NCBI GenBank assembly: GCA_964585925.1
Contig: CAZPFS010000004.1
Location: 1 to 64,000, forward strand
Length of the DNA: 64,000 nucleotides
Source of the DNA: JAAZLS01 sp964585925
GTDB lineage: Bacteria; Bacillota; Dethiobacteria; DTU022
Direction of reading: 5' to 3'
Positions 17,338 to 25,383 of this stretch are shown piece by piece. Both the position numbers and the translations under genes were made by a program. The notes under the pieces are model-generated. The model was not told where the DNA came from. It did no database searches and saw nothing but the letters and a program-made list of their open reading frames with translations. Within the stretch, counting starts at the first letter, position 1. Each line of letters begins with the position of its first letter.

Positions 17338-18066
17338 ATGAAACACGAGGAGCAAAAAATTGCCTATGTGCTTGATTTTGACGGCACGGTGACCGCACTG
17401 GACATATCCACGGAACTGGCCACGAAGTTCGGGGGGCGGGTGTTTCAAAAAACTGAAGAGGCTTATCGGGGGAAACAGATCGGAATGAGGGAATGGCTGG
17501 CTATGGCCTGTTCCAGCCTGCCTCCGGATCTGGATTACCTGACTGCGCTTTCCCTGGATATGGCTGTGATCAGGCCGGGTTTTTTGGAATTTCTGCAATT
17601 TGCCCGTTCCGGCGGCCATGGGGTATACATTGCCAGTGACGGGCTGGGATTCTACATTGAACCGGTACTCGAAAAATCAGGCTGTTTGAAATATATCAGC
17701 AATATTTACAGGAATGAAACAGTAACTAGCCCTGAAGGCTTGCAAATAGTGATCAACACCCCCCATCCTGTCTGCCGGTACTGCGGAAACTGCAAGGCCC
17801 TTCAGGTGGCGAAATTGAAAAAAAAAGGCTGCCGGGTAATATATGTTGGCGATGGCAGCAATGACCGATTTGGGGCATCCAGAGCGGATATGGTTTTTGC
17901 CCGGGACCGGTTGGCCGCATATTTTAAGAAAAATGGCTTTTCATTTAATCCCTGGGTTGATTTTTACGACATTTTACGCCTTTTGGCTTCCGGGTTGAGG
18001 ACAAACATTTCTGCCCCGTTGTGCAACCCGGAGGGGGAAGGCCTGGATCAGCGGTTGGAAGCCTGA
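17338..18066 (+). CDS. MtnX-like HAD-IB phosphatase
   Basis: A 242-residue HAD-family phosphatase: DFDGTVTALD near the start, IASDGLG as motif II and VGDGSNDRFGA as motif IV. A CRYCGNCK segment in the middle is typical of MtnX-like proteins. In Bacillus, MtnX dephosphorylates an intermediate of the methionine salvage pathway. The ATG at 17338 follows CAGGAG and lies 5 bp after the upstream gph-like stop. A class II aldolase gene of the family that includes MtnB faces it from the right (18111-18758), which makes a methylthioribose-type salvage role attractive. No mtnA or mtnK is in the window, so this remains inference. Confidence 0.8.
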   Translation: MKHEEQKIAYVLDFDGTVTALDISTELATKFGGRVFQKTEEAYRGKQIGMREWLAMACSSLPPDLDYLTALSLDMAVIRPGFLEFLQFARSGGHGVYIASDGLGFYIEPVLEKSGCLKYISNIYRNETVTSPEGLQIVINTPHPVCRYCGNCKALQVAKLKKKGCRVIYVGDGSNDRFGASRADMVFARDRLAAYFKKNGFSFNPWVDFYDILRLLASGLRTNISAPLCNPEGEGLDQRLEA

Positions 18067-18110
18067 AATTGGATCCACGCTGGTTTTCCAGGTTGAACCG
18101 CCCGGCGATA

Positions 18111-18758
18111 TCAAAGGTTTAACCACTGTTTGAACTGCAGGCAGTTCTCTTTGGAAATCTGTGAAGGCTTACCATCCAGAAGACGGCAGAGGATCGTCAC
18201 CCGGCAGGCTTCCTCCAGGGCTAGGGTTGTATTGATTGCCGCTCGCAGGTTTGGGCCGAAAGAAACCAGGCCATGGTTTTGCATCATTATCGCCTGCGCC
18301 GAGGGATTGTTTTCCAGCGCCGAGGCCACGGCAGCAGCCAGTTCAGTCGAGCCGGGCAGGAAGAACGGGATCAGGGGTGTTTCCATAAACCGGATCATTT
18401 CCACTGTCAGCGGGAGTATATTCAGGTTGTACAATCCGGCAATGATCGCCGACGGGGCGTGGGTATGGGCTACCGCCTCTACCGACGGGTTTAGCCGGTA
18501 AATCTGCAGGTGCAATGAGGTTTCTATGGAAGGGAGCGCCGATCCCGCGCTGACCGGCCGTCCCCGATCATCCAGTTCCACCATGGATTCAGGCTTCAAA
18601 TTACCTTTGTATAACCCGCCGGGGGTAATTAAGAACCCTTTTCGTCCCGGCAACTTCACGCTTAAATTACCCCCGGCAGCGGTAAACAGTTTTTCCCGGT
18701 AGAGTTCCCTTGTTGCCCGGGAAAGCAACCGGCGAAGCTCGGGATATTCCAATTGCAA
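18111..18758 (-). CDS. Class II aldolase/adducin family protein
   Basis: A 215-residue protein of the FucA/AraD/MtnB superfamily. AAGGNLSVKLPG at about 27-38 matches the phosphate-binding loop, HTHAP the first zinc-ligand pair, and a later MMQNHGLVSFG supplies the third histidine. Members cleave or dehydrate phosphorylated sugars (fuculose-1-phosphate, ribulose-phosphates, 5-methylthioribulose-1-phosphate). It converges with the MtnX-like phosphatase with a 44-bp gap, hinting at sulfur- or deoxy-sugar salvage. An AGGGGG site precedes the ATG. The exact substrate is not determinable here. Confidence 0.85.
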   Translation of the reverse strand: MQLEYPELRRLLSRATRELYREKLFTAAGGNLSVKLPGRKGFLITPGGLYKGNLKPESMVELDDRGRPVSAGSALPSIETSLHLQIYRLNPSVEAVAHTHAPSAIIAGLYNLNILPLTVEMIRFMETPLIPFFLPGSTELAAAVASALENNPSAQAIMMQNHGLVSFGPNLRAAINTTLALEEACRVTILCRLLDGKPSQISKENCLQFKQWLNL

Positions 18759-18900
18759 ATTCCCCCTGTAAATTATTCCTATAGTTGATTATAATACATT
18801 TTAAGAAGATTTAATAAGGCTAATCCAGCCAGAAGACAGGGGTATCGATTTTGCCTGCAATTTGCGAGCGGGCGATTATAAAGGAGACCTGAATAATTAA

Positions 18901-19557
18901 GTGCAAAAGATAGTGGTAATCGCTAATGGCGCTTTCGGGGACGCGGAGTTTTACCGCCGGCAAATAAGGGAAAAGGATTATATTATCTGTGCTGACGGGG
19001 GGCTGCGCCACGCCCTGGCCATGGGGATCTGTCCCCACCTGGTAATCGGAGACGGAGATTCATTATCTACCGATCTGCGCTGCCGGCTTGAACAGCTAAA
19101 CCTGGATTGGCGGCAGTACCGGGAAATCAATCAGGAAAAATCGGACCTCGAATTTGCTCTGGACTATGCGGTAACCCTGAGACCGGAGGAGATAGTCATT
19201 TACGGCGCTCTGGGGGGGGAAAGGGTTGATCACGAGTTTATTAATATTTTACTGCTGACAATCCCTCTCAATAAAGGAATTTGCTCCAAAATCATTGATG
19301 AACAGCAGGAGATTCAGTTGATGAACCGGGAACTGGCGGTTGCAGGCCGGGTCGGTGATTATCTTTCTTTGTTTGCATTGACCCCCGTGGCTACCGGTGT
19401 GGTTACGGAGGGGCTGAAATACCCTTTGCACAAAGAGACGCTGTATTTTGCTTCTTCCCGCGGGCTCAGCAATGAATTTACCGGCACCGAAGCTCGAATT
19501 ACGGTCGAATCGGGGCTGCTGCTGGCGGTCAAGAACAACCGGCAATTCGGGGCTTAA
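18901..19557 (+). CDS. thiN: Thiamine pyrophosphokinase
   Basis: A 218-residue enzyme transferring pyrophosphate from ATP to thiamine to give TPP. The N-terminal catalytic domain shows CADGGLRHA, VIGDGDS, KSDLEFAL and YGALGGERVDH, the acidic and glycine motifs of the family. The C-terminal beta domain binds thiamine. The start is GTG; an AAGGAG lies 14 bases upstream, a rather long spacing. It is not in the TPP-riboswitch operon downstream but supports the same salvage route, which ends in TPP for enzymes such as the 2-oxoacid:ferredoxin oxidoreductase at 43.3-46.2 kb. Confidence 0.92.
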   Translation: MQKIVVIANGAFGDAEFYRRQIREKDYIICADGGLRHALAMGICPHLVIGDGDSLSTDLRCRLEQLNLDWRQYREINQEKSDLEFALDYAVTLRPEEIVIYGALGGERVDHEFINILLLTIPLNKGICSKIIDEQQEIQLMNRELAVAGRVGDYLSLFALTPVATGVVTEGLKYPLHKETLYFASSRGLSNEFTGTEARITVESGLLLAVKNNRQFGA

Positions 19558-19677
19558 ATTTTTCAGTAAAATACTCACCCCATAATTCTACGCATACCAT
19601 AATAACTACATGATTCGGTAAAACATTTTGATACTCCGGTTGGGGTATGGTAGTATAATTTTTTAAGGGGTAAGAAA

Positions 19678-20895
19678 ATGGGTAATTTTCCAGGCCTGTT
19701 CAATGGCACGACAGCTGTTCTTTTATCTTTATCGACAATTCTGCTTGCCGGGTTTTTGCTGACGCGTATTACCCAACTAGCCAGGTTGCCCAATGTTACC
19801 GGCTATATTATCGCCGGCGTCCTGATCGGCCCCTATGTCTTGAATTTGATTCCCCATGAGATGGTTGAGAACATGGGATTTATCAGTGACATTGCCCTGG
19901 CGTTCATTGCCTTCGGGGTGGGCCGTTTCTTTAAAAAGGAGGTTTTCAAAGAAACCGGGCTGGGCATTGTGGCGATCGTTTTGGCGGAATCGCTGGTAGC
20001 CGGATTTTTGGTAACATTATTGATGCATTATCTATTTCACCTGGATTGGAATTTTTGTTTGCTTTTGGGGGCGATTGCCACTGCAACGGCCCCTGCCAGC
20101 ACCATGGTTACCATCCGGCAATATCATGCGCGGGGAAATTTTGTAAACATATTGCTTCAGGTTGTGGCCTTTGACGATGCAGTATGCCTTATTGTATTTA
20201 GCATCGCCATCGCTTTTATTAATACTAAAACCGGAGCCAGGGTTTCTTTTTCAGAGATTATTTTCCCGCTGGTCTTAAATATTGGCGCGCTGGCCACCGG
20301 ATTTGTGAGCGGCCTGGTGCTGAGCAAGCTGATGACCCCGAGACGAAGTGAAGACAACCGGCTGATACTGACCATTTCATTGCTCCTGGGCATCGCCGGA
20401 TTATGCGCGGCCGTGGATATCTCGCCCTTACTGGCCTGTATGTTTTTTGGCACCACCTACATCAACATGACCAGGGACAAGGAACTATACCGGCAAGTTG
20501 AAAAATTTACCCCGCCCATACTTTCTATATTTTTTGTTGTATCGGGAATGAGCCTGGATATTGGCACATTCAATACCCTGGGAGTAATCGGCGCCTCTTA
20601 TTTTGTGATCCGGATTGCCGGGAAATATCTCGGCGCCTATCTGGGCTGTGTTCTGGCCAAAACCACAAAAAATATCCGGAATTTTCTGGGGTTGGCTTTG
20701 ATCCCCCAGGCGGGGGTGGCTATTGGCCTGGCCTTTTTGGGGAAAAGAGTCCTGCCGGGCATGGTGGGAAATATGTTGTTGGCGGTAATTCTTTCTTCCT
20801 CGGTGCTATACGAGCTGATTGGTCCGGCCTGCGCCAAAATTGCCCTGGTCTGTTCCGGCTCATTGAAAAAAAGGGAAGATCCAAACCATTTGTAA
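19678..20895 (+). CDS. CPA2-type cation:proton antiporter
   Basis: A 405-residue membrane protein with about twelve hydrophobic helices, of the Na+/H+ (Kef-like) exchanger family. LARLPNVTGYIIAGVLIGP near residues 36-55 is the characteristic opening of the family. FDDAVCL at about 165 holds an acidic residue of the exchange site, though many relatives have two Asp. There is no C-terminal RCK/TrkA-N domain. An AAGGGG site lies upstream of the ATG. It could exchange Na+ or K+ for protons; the ion is unresolved. Confidence 0.85.
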   Translation: MGNFPGLFNGTTAVLLSLSTILLAGFLLTRITQLARLPNVTGYIIAGVLIGPYVLNLIPHEMVENMGFISDIALAFIAFGVGRFFKKEVFKETGLGIVAIVLAESLVAGFLVTLLMHYLFHLDWNFCLLLGAIATATAPASTMVTIRQYHARGNFVNILLQVVAFDDAVCLIVFSIAIAFINTKTGARVSFSEIIFPLVLNIGALATGFVSGLVLSKLMTPRRSEDNRLILTISLLLGIAGLCAAVDISPLLACMFFGTTYINMTRDKELYRQVEKFTPPILSIFFVVSGMSLDIGTFNTLGVIGASYFVIRIAGKYLGAYLGCVLAKTTKNIRNFLGLALIPQAGVAIGLAFLGKRVLPGMVGNMLLAVILSSSVLYELIGPACAKIALVCSGSLKKREDPNHL

Positions 20896-20920
20896 TATGA
20901 TGAAACGATCCTGCATCGGC

Positions 20921-21715
20921 TTATGGCCCCGGATCGGGATCGGCACACCCGGCAACGGCCAGGGTATTCATCAGCTCTTGTTTGTAACCCATGAACAAAG
21001 GCGAGGTAACCACTTTTCGGGTGCGGGGGCGGGGCAGTTCCACCGCTGTTTCCCTGACAATTCGGCCCGGGCGATCCGAGACCATGTATATACGGTCGGC
21101 GAGATATATCGCCTCATCGATACTGTGGGTTACAAACAGCACGGAACGATCGAATTTTTGTAAAACAGCCATCAACCATTCCTGCAGATTTTCTCGGGTT
21201 AGGGCATCGAGAGATGCAAATGGCTCATCCAGGAGCATCAGGTTGCTGTCAATCAACACCGTTCTCAAGAGAGCCGCTCTCTGTCTCATTCCCCCTGAAA
21301 GCTGTCCGGGATAGTAGTTTTCAAAACCGGCCAGTCCAAAAATCGGCAACATTTCTTTGACCCGCAGGCAGGCTTTTTCCCGCTTTATCCCTTCAGCCTG
21401 CAGGGGCAACGCGCAGTTCTCCAGCAGGGTTTTCCAGGGGAAAAGGAGGTCCTGCTGGGGCATATAGCCCACCTTGGCCGCCCGGGTTACCACCTTATTG
21501 TTTATCTTTACCCGTCCCTGATCCGGTTCAAGAAGCCCGGCGGCTATTTTCAGGATCGTGCTTTTACCCGAGCCGCTGGGTCCCAGAAGGGATACGAACT
21601 CTCCGACCCCTACGATGAGGGAAACATTATTTAACACCGGCAGTTTTCGGCCGACAGAACGATAGGTTGTGCTGATTCCCGTTAAGGTCAGTCTATCAAG
21701 GTTCATAAATGTCAC
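20921..21715 (-). CDS. thiZ: ABC transporter ATP-binding protein, thiamine-precursor (ThiZ-type)
   Basis: A 264-residue ATPase: Walker A GPSGSGKST, Q-loop MPQQD, signature LSGGMRQR, Walker B LMLLDEPFASLD and the switch His in VTHSIDEAI. The sequence class (SsuB/TauB/ThiZ) is shared by sulfonate and pyrimidine importers. Assignment to thiamine precursors rests on its partners, a THI5-like binding protein and a permease, and on the TPP riboswitch that leads the operon. It is the last gene of the operon and 47 bp after thiY. Confidence 0.88.
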   Translation of the reverse strand: MTFMNLDRLTLTGISTTYRSVGRKLPVLNNVSLIVGVGEFVSLLGPSGSGKSTILKIAAGLLEPDQGRVKINNKVVTRAAKVGYMPQQDLLFPWKTLLENCALPLQAEGIKREKACLRVKEMLPIFGLAGFENYYPGQLSGGMRQRAALLRTVLIDSNLMLLDEPFASLDALTRENLQEWLMAVLQKFDRSVLFVTHSIDEAIYLADRIYMVSDRPGRIVRETAVELPRPRTRKVVTSPLFMGYKQELMNTLAVAGCADPDPGP

Positions 21716-21762
21716 CAGACCCGCCCCGTATTTTCAGGATGGGTTTCGGTACCTGAAAGAAC

Positions 21763-22743
21763 CTATGGCAGAAATTCATTGGTAAAGGCCTGATCCACAT
21801 CGGGCATCTCCTCAATCAGGCGGTTATCATATAACCACCGGGTGTAGTTTTCCCAGGTATTTTTACTCTGCCAGCCCCACTTTTCCGCATCGGCCTGATA
21901 CTCGTCGGCAAGCCATTGCTGACTGGATAGGACCAGATCCCGTTCCAGTTCCGGGGCGTTTTCCAGCAGTATATCCGCCGCTTCATCCGGCCTGTCAATA
22001 GCCAGCTCGTAACCCCGGGCGGTAGCCCGCATAAATTTTTTGATCAGATCGGGGTGCTTGTCGATCAGCGATTCACTGGTGATCAGCACCGGGGTATAAT
22101 AATCAAGGACCGGATCCAGATCCGCAAGCTTAATAAAATTCAGATCCAGGCCTCTGAGTTCGGCCTCGACCCCGTTCCATCCGTAATAAATCCAGCCAAA
22201 ATCAGCCAGCCGTTCGATTATAGTAAAAAAATCCGCCTCGCCGGCAGTAATGATTTCCACTTTATCGAAATCCGATCCGGAGCGTTCCATCAGCGCCCTT
22301 ATGGTTGCCTCCTCTATCGGCGATCCCCAGCCACCATATTTCTTGCCCTCAAAATCGGCCGGGCTGGCGATACCTGTTTTCTTCAGGGAGGCAAATCCGG
22401 AGGTATTGTGCTGCACCACGGCGGCGATAGAAACGATGGGGATGTTTTCCAGGCGGGCAAAGGTTACTTCTTCCTGATAACTTACTCCGAATTCTCCCTT
22501 TCCTGCTGCCAGTAGCTGCGGTACGCTGCCCGATGCCTGTACAATCTCCACTTCCAACCCTTCTTCCCGGTAATAGCCCTTATCCTTTGCGGCATAAAGC
22601 CCGCTGTAATTGGTATTGGGAGTCCAATCCAACAAGATGGTTATTTTATCCAGGGCGTTATAACTGCTTGCCCGACAGCCGGCGAGCAAGGCCAGGGAGA
22701 GTAAAACAATTGTAAACAGCAACCATATTTTTTTACCGGACAT
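21763..22743 (-). CDS. thiY: THI5/NMT1-like substrate-binding lipoprotein (ThiY-type)
   Basis: A 326-residue binding protein. A signal peptide ends in the lipobox LLAGC with C23 as the lipidated residue. The mature domain matches the NMT1/THI5 family (DWTPNTNYSGLYAAKDKGYY, then an EVEIVQASGS segment). Such proteins bind formylaminopyrimidine or HMP, thiamine precursors. It lies 1 bp after the permease gene and before the ATPase, under the TPP riboswitch. The substrate is inferred from family and riboswitch. Confidence 0.9.
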   Translation of the reverse strand: MSGKKIWLLFTIVLLSLALLAGCRASSYNALDKITILLDWTPNTNYSGLYAAKDKGYYREEGLEVEIVQASGSVPQLLAAGKGEFGVSYQEEVTFARLENIPIVSIAAVVQHNTSGFASLKKTGIASPADFEGKKYGGWGSPIEEATIRALMERSGSDFDKVEIITAGEADFFTIIERLADFGWIYYGWNGVEAELRGLDLNFIKLADLDPVLDYYTPVLITSESLIDKHPDLIKKFMRATARGYELAIDRPDEAADILLENAPELERDLVLSSQQWLADEYQADAEKWGWQSKNTWENYTRWLYDNRLIEEMPDVDQAFTNEFLP

Positions 22744-22744
22744 A

Positions 22745-23548
22745 TTACCACTCCTTTAATTGATCCGCCCTGTTCCAGGGCATGAATAGCCAGGCTAGGA
22801 ACTCCGTCAGTTTGAACAGAGCCAGACTGAGAATTATCACGATAAAGATTGCGGCAAACATGTGGCTTGTTTTGAAAGAATACATGGATCTGGTCATATA
22901 AACTCCTAATCCCAGGCTTCCGCCCAGCCATTCCCCAATTATGGCTCCCATTACGCTGTAGGTGACGGAAATTTTCAGGCCGGAAAAAAAATAGGGCATA
23001 ACCGAGGGTAACTGGACGGAACGAAAAATAAACCAAGGACCGGCCTGCATTACCTGCATCAGATCCAGGGCCTCCTGATTCACCTGACTCAGGCCCTCTA
23101 TCAGATTTATGACCAGCGGGAAGAAGCAGACCAGTGCCACCACCGCTATTTTTGGTTTAAGGTCAACCCCCAACCAGATCAGAATTATGGGGGCCAAAGC
23201 AAAGATAGGCACTGCCTGGGAGACAACCAGGGGAGGATACAGCGTTTTTTTGGCCAGAGGCCAGCGATCCATGGTCATGGCCAGGGCCGCGGCTACCCCT
23301 ATGGCTATGGCCAATCCTGCTCCGACGGCGCATACCGTGGCTTTTGTATGGCTGAGCAGCAGTGGAAAATTGCCGGCCAGTGCTCCGGCGATACTGGAAG
23401 GAGCAGGGAGCCAGAATCCGGGGATGCCGAATATCTTGCAAACCGCCTCCCATAAAACGAGCAAAGCCAACATCGACCATAGTGCCGTCAGGCGTCCAAT
23501 TGAAAGGACCGGCCGAAGTAGCCGGTTGTTATCTGATGATTTTTTCAT
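22745..23548 (-). CDS. thiX: ABC transporter permease (ThiX-type)
   Basis: A 267-residue permease with about six transmembrane helices and the EAA-like loop (ALDLMQVMQAGPWFIFRSVQLPSV) that docks on the ATPase. I chose ATG 23548 (MKKSSDNN), which has GAGGTG eight bases upstream, over the frame's upstream ATG at 23578. The chosen start overlaps the 3' end of the broken thiamine-binding gene by 20 bp, so coupling to that gene may have been lost with its frameshift. It forms an importer with thiY and thiZ. Confidence 0.88.
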   Translation of the reverse strand: MKKSSDNNRLLRPVLSIGRLTALWSMLALLVLWEAVCKIFGIPGFWLPAPSSIAGALAGNFPLLLSHTKATVCAVGAGLAIAIGVAAALAMTMDRWPLAKKTLYPPLVVSQAVPIFALAPIILIWLGVDLKPKIAVVALVCFFPLVINLIEGLSQVNQEALDLMQVMQAGPWFIFRSVQLPSVMPYFFSGLKISVTYSVMGAIIGEWLGGSLGLGVYMTRSMYSFKTSHMFAAIFIVIILSLALFKLTEFLAWLFMPWNRADQLKEW

Positions 23549-23796
23549 CGATGGTAACACCTCTGAGACTGTAATCAATTTTTACTACGCTCAAGATCCG
23601 TTCTGCACCGGAGTCCGTACACACCCGTTGGGCATCGGCTACAATTTGCAGCAGGCTATCTGGTGGTCTCCATCGGCCCTACAGCATATTTCACCCCTGA
23701 TTTTTTTATAAGTTCTATTACCCGGTCTACAGTAGGATATAATTTTTCATCAGGAACGATTGGAATTATCTGCAGACTCAGATTACATAAGGGCAT
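23529..23796 (-). pseudogene. Frameshifted thiamine-binding protein (MTH1187/YkoF-like family)
   Basis: On the minus strand a good site (GGAGGTGAATTCAA) leads to ATG 23796 and MPLCNLSLQIIPIVPDEK, continuing to VKYAVGPMETTR and then a TAG. In the next frame, seven bases after the PMETT codons, comes LLQIVADAQRV, then GAERILSVVKIDY and GVTIDEK, ending at TAA 23531-23529. Together the halves read as one small DUF77-type protein, a family that binds thiamine and is often next to thiXYZ. About seven codons normally separate PMETT from LL; here there are 7 bases, which fits a 14-bp deletion. It may be a true lesion or an assembly error. Confidence 0.8.
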
Positions 23797-23820
23797 TTGA
23801 ATTCACCTCCGGTTTATTTA

Positions 23821-23854
23821 AAATAAAACTGCCGCCAACGTTGGCAGCAGTTTT
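23821..23854 (-). terminator. Intrinsic terminator of the TPP riboswitch
   Basis: On the minus strand AAAACTGC and GCAGTTTT enclose a palindromic GCCAACGTTGGC, with one U-G step, and the stem runs into TTTTATTT. It lies about 20 bp after the aptamer and before the first gene: the classic off-switch arrangement. Confidence 0.85.
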
Positions 23855-23871
23855 ACCTGCATTTTTAATGT

Positions 23872-23990
23872 GTTCCCTACGCTGGCATTATCCAGGACTC
23901 TGCAGCCTAAGCTGCAGAGTATCTACAGGTTCCAAGGGTTAAAGGCTTCATCGCGCCTTTTCTCAGCCCCACTCGGAGCGCCCCCAGCAT
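23872..23990 (-). promoter_or_regulatory. TPP riboswitch (THI element)
   Basis: On the minus strand the aptamer shows GGGGGCGCTCCGAGTGGGGCT followed by the CTGAGA motif near 23965-23960. Then come ACCCTTGGAACCTG, an extended P3-type stem of ACTCTGCAGC with GCTGCAGAGT, and GGATAATGCCAGCGTAGGGAA. All are conserved THI-box elements. An intrinsic terminator follows. It should turn off the thiamine-precursor transporter when TPP is plentiful. A TATAAT -10 lies upstream at 24015-24010; I see no strong -35. Confidence 0.96.
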
Positions 23991-24015
23991 TATTCATATG
24001 TCCAAACATATTATA

Positions 24016-24262
24016 ACATGGTTATGGCAAAAACAGGCTGGGCCGGAAGTCTTTTTAAAATTTTTTTTGGTGGGGTTCATGTCGCCTATGAGGTGAAACC
24101 GGTGTAGATGGTGTACCACGGGATTTTGCGGGAAGGATTTTTCTCCCCGTTCCAGAAAACAGGTTATGGTGGCGGTACTAAGTAGATTATTAACCGCTAA
24201 ATTGGTAAACCTTAAAACGAGCTGTTGTTTCCGGCAAGATAATAACGAAGGGGGTTGGGATT
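24016..24262 (+). other. Gene-free stretch before the aldolase gene
   Basis: Together with the riboswitch this makes about 470 bp without an intact gene. I see no convincing coding region here: the open frames are shadows with no binding site. AT-rich segments near 24190-24240 could hold a promoter for the aldolase but none is clear. GAAGGGGGT just before 24263 is the aldolase binding site. Confidence 0.4.
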
Positions 24263-25117
24263 GTGCCGCTGGTTTCATTGACGGAAGTGCTTCACCGGGC
24301 CTCACGGGAAGGCTATGCGGTAGGTGCGTTCAATTGCCACAATATGGAGGTAGTCCAGAGCATTGCTCGGGCGGCGGAAGCGGAAGAGTCTCCGGTAATA
24401 ATTCAAGCCAGCCAGGGGGCGATAAAATATGCCGGGCTGGAATATATCACCTCTCTGGTGAAACAGGCGGCAAAGGAAGTTACAGTGCCGGTGGTGTTGC
24501 ATCTGGATCATGGGACCAACCTGCAGCAGGTGGTGCAGTGCATCAGGCATGGTTTTACCTCGGTGATGATCGATGGTTCAAGGTTTTCTTATGAGCAAAA
24601 TGTTGAGTTGACTGTGGAAGTTGTCAGGATTGCCCGGTCGGTAGGGGTGTCCGTGGAAGCGGAGATCGGTAAAATAGGAGGCACTGAGGATGATCTTACC
24701 GTAAAAGAATCTGAGGCTCTCTTTACCGATCCGGAAGAGGCAGCCAGATTTGCCCGGGAAACGGAAGTTGACGCCTTGGCCATTGCTATCGGAACCGCCC
24801 ATGGGCAGTACAACGGTGAACCGCGACTGGATTTTGATCGCCTGGAAAAGATAAACCGCCTGGTTTCATGTCCCCTGGTGTTGCACGGTTCTTCCGGAGT
24901 TCCTGATGAAAGCCTTGAGCGTGCTGTGAGGTTGGGAATCCGCAAAATCAACATCGACACCAATATCCGGGAGGCATTTGTCGAGGCCATACGAAAGGCG
25001 TTGAATTTGAATCCTCGGGAAATAGATCCCCGAAACATTCTGAACCCTGCCCGGGAGGCCGCGGAGAAAATCATCCGGGAAAAAATCAGGGTGTTTGGTT
25101 CATCCCACCAAGTCTAA
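24263..25117 (+). CDS. fba: Class II fructose-bisphosphate aldolase
   Basis: A 284-residue zinc-dependent aldolase that splits fructose-1,6-bisphosphate into two triose phosphates (glycolysis and gluconeogenesis). Motifs: GAFNCHNME, LHLDHGTN (catalytic Asp and zinc His), SVEAEIGKIGG, IGTAHG and LHGSSGVPD, and INIDTNIREAF near the end. The GTG start at 24263 is preceded by GAAGGGGGT. The related GatY/KbaY tagatose-bisphosphate aldolases share these motifs, so sugar specificity is likely but not certain. It is monocistronic; a perfect 11-bp inverted repeat follows at 25160-25195. Confidence 0.92.
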   Translation: MPLVSLTEVLHRASREGYAVGAFNCHNMEVVQSIARAAEAEESPVIIQASQGAIKYAGLEYITSLVKQAAKEVTVPVVLHLDHGTNLQQVVQCIRHGFTSVMIDGSRFSYEQNVELTVEVVRIARSVGVSVEAEIGKIGGTEDDLTVKESEALFTDPEEAARFARETEVDALAIAIGTAHGQYNGEPRLDFDRLEKINRLVSCPLVLHGSSGVPDESLERAVRLGIRKINIDTNIREAFVEAIRKALNLNPREIDPRNILNPAREAAEKIIREKIRVFGSSHQV

Positions 25118-25159
25118 GGCAGATCACTGCTTGTATTTTAATAACCATCAAAATACTTC

Positions 25160-25195
25160 ATCCCGGCCGGTGCCCAGGTTTCAAGCCGGCCGGGA
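25160..25195 (+). repeat. Perfect 11-bp GC-rich inverted repeat
   Basis: ATCCCGGCCGG (25160-25170) and CCGGCCGGGAT (25185-25195) flank a 14-base loop, 43 bp after the aldolase stop. There is no T-run after it, so it is not a standard terminator. It could protect the mRNA 3' end. Confidence 0.6.
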
Positions 25196-25383
25196 TCGGA
25201 TTCAATCCCGGATGCTGCTAAAATAATAGGCAGTTTTTTTGTCCTCCGCCGGGATTGGGCTTTCCTTCCGCAAGCGGGAATCCCTTGGTTAACCATTATT
25301 TAAAGCCTGCATATAATGAAACGAAGGTACAGGAGAGGCCCTTCTGTCTTCGTTTGAATTTTACCGGAAAGGAGAAAGTAACT

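Noticed and set aside
23994..24305. Minus-strand frame of about 100 codons between the TPP operon and fba
   Set aside because: No binding site, overlaps the fba start and the promoter region, composition not protein-like.
25185..25210. T-arm-like sequence (GGGAT...ATCCC with TTCAATC) as a tRNA remnant
   Set aside because: The loop is eight bases, with no acceptor, D or anticodon arms around it.
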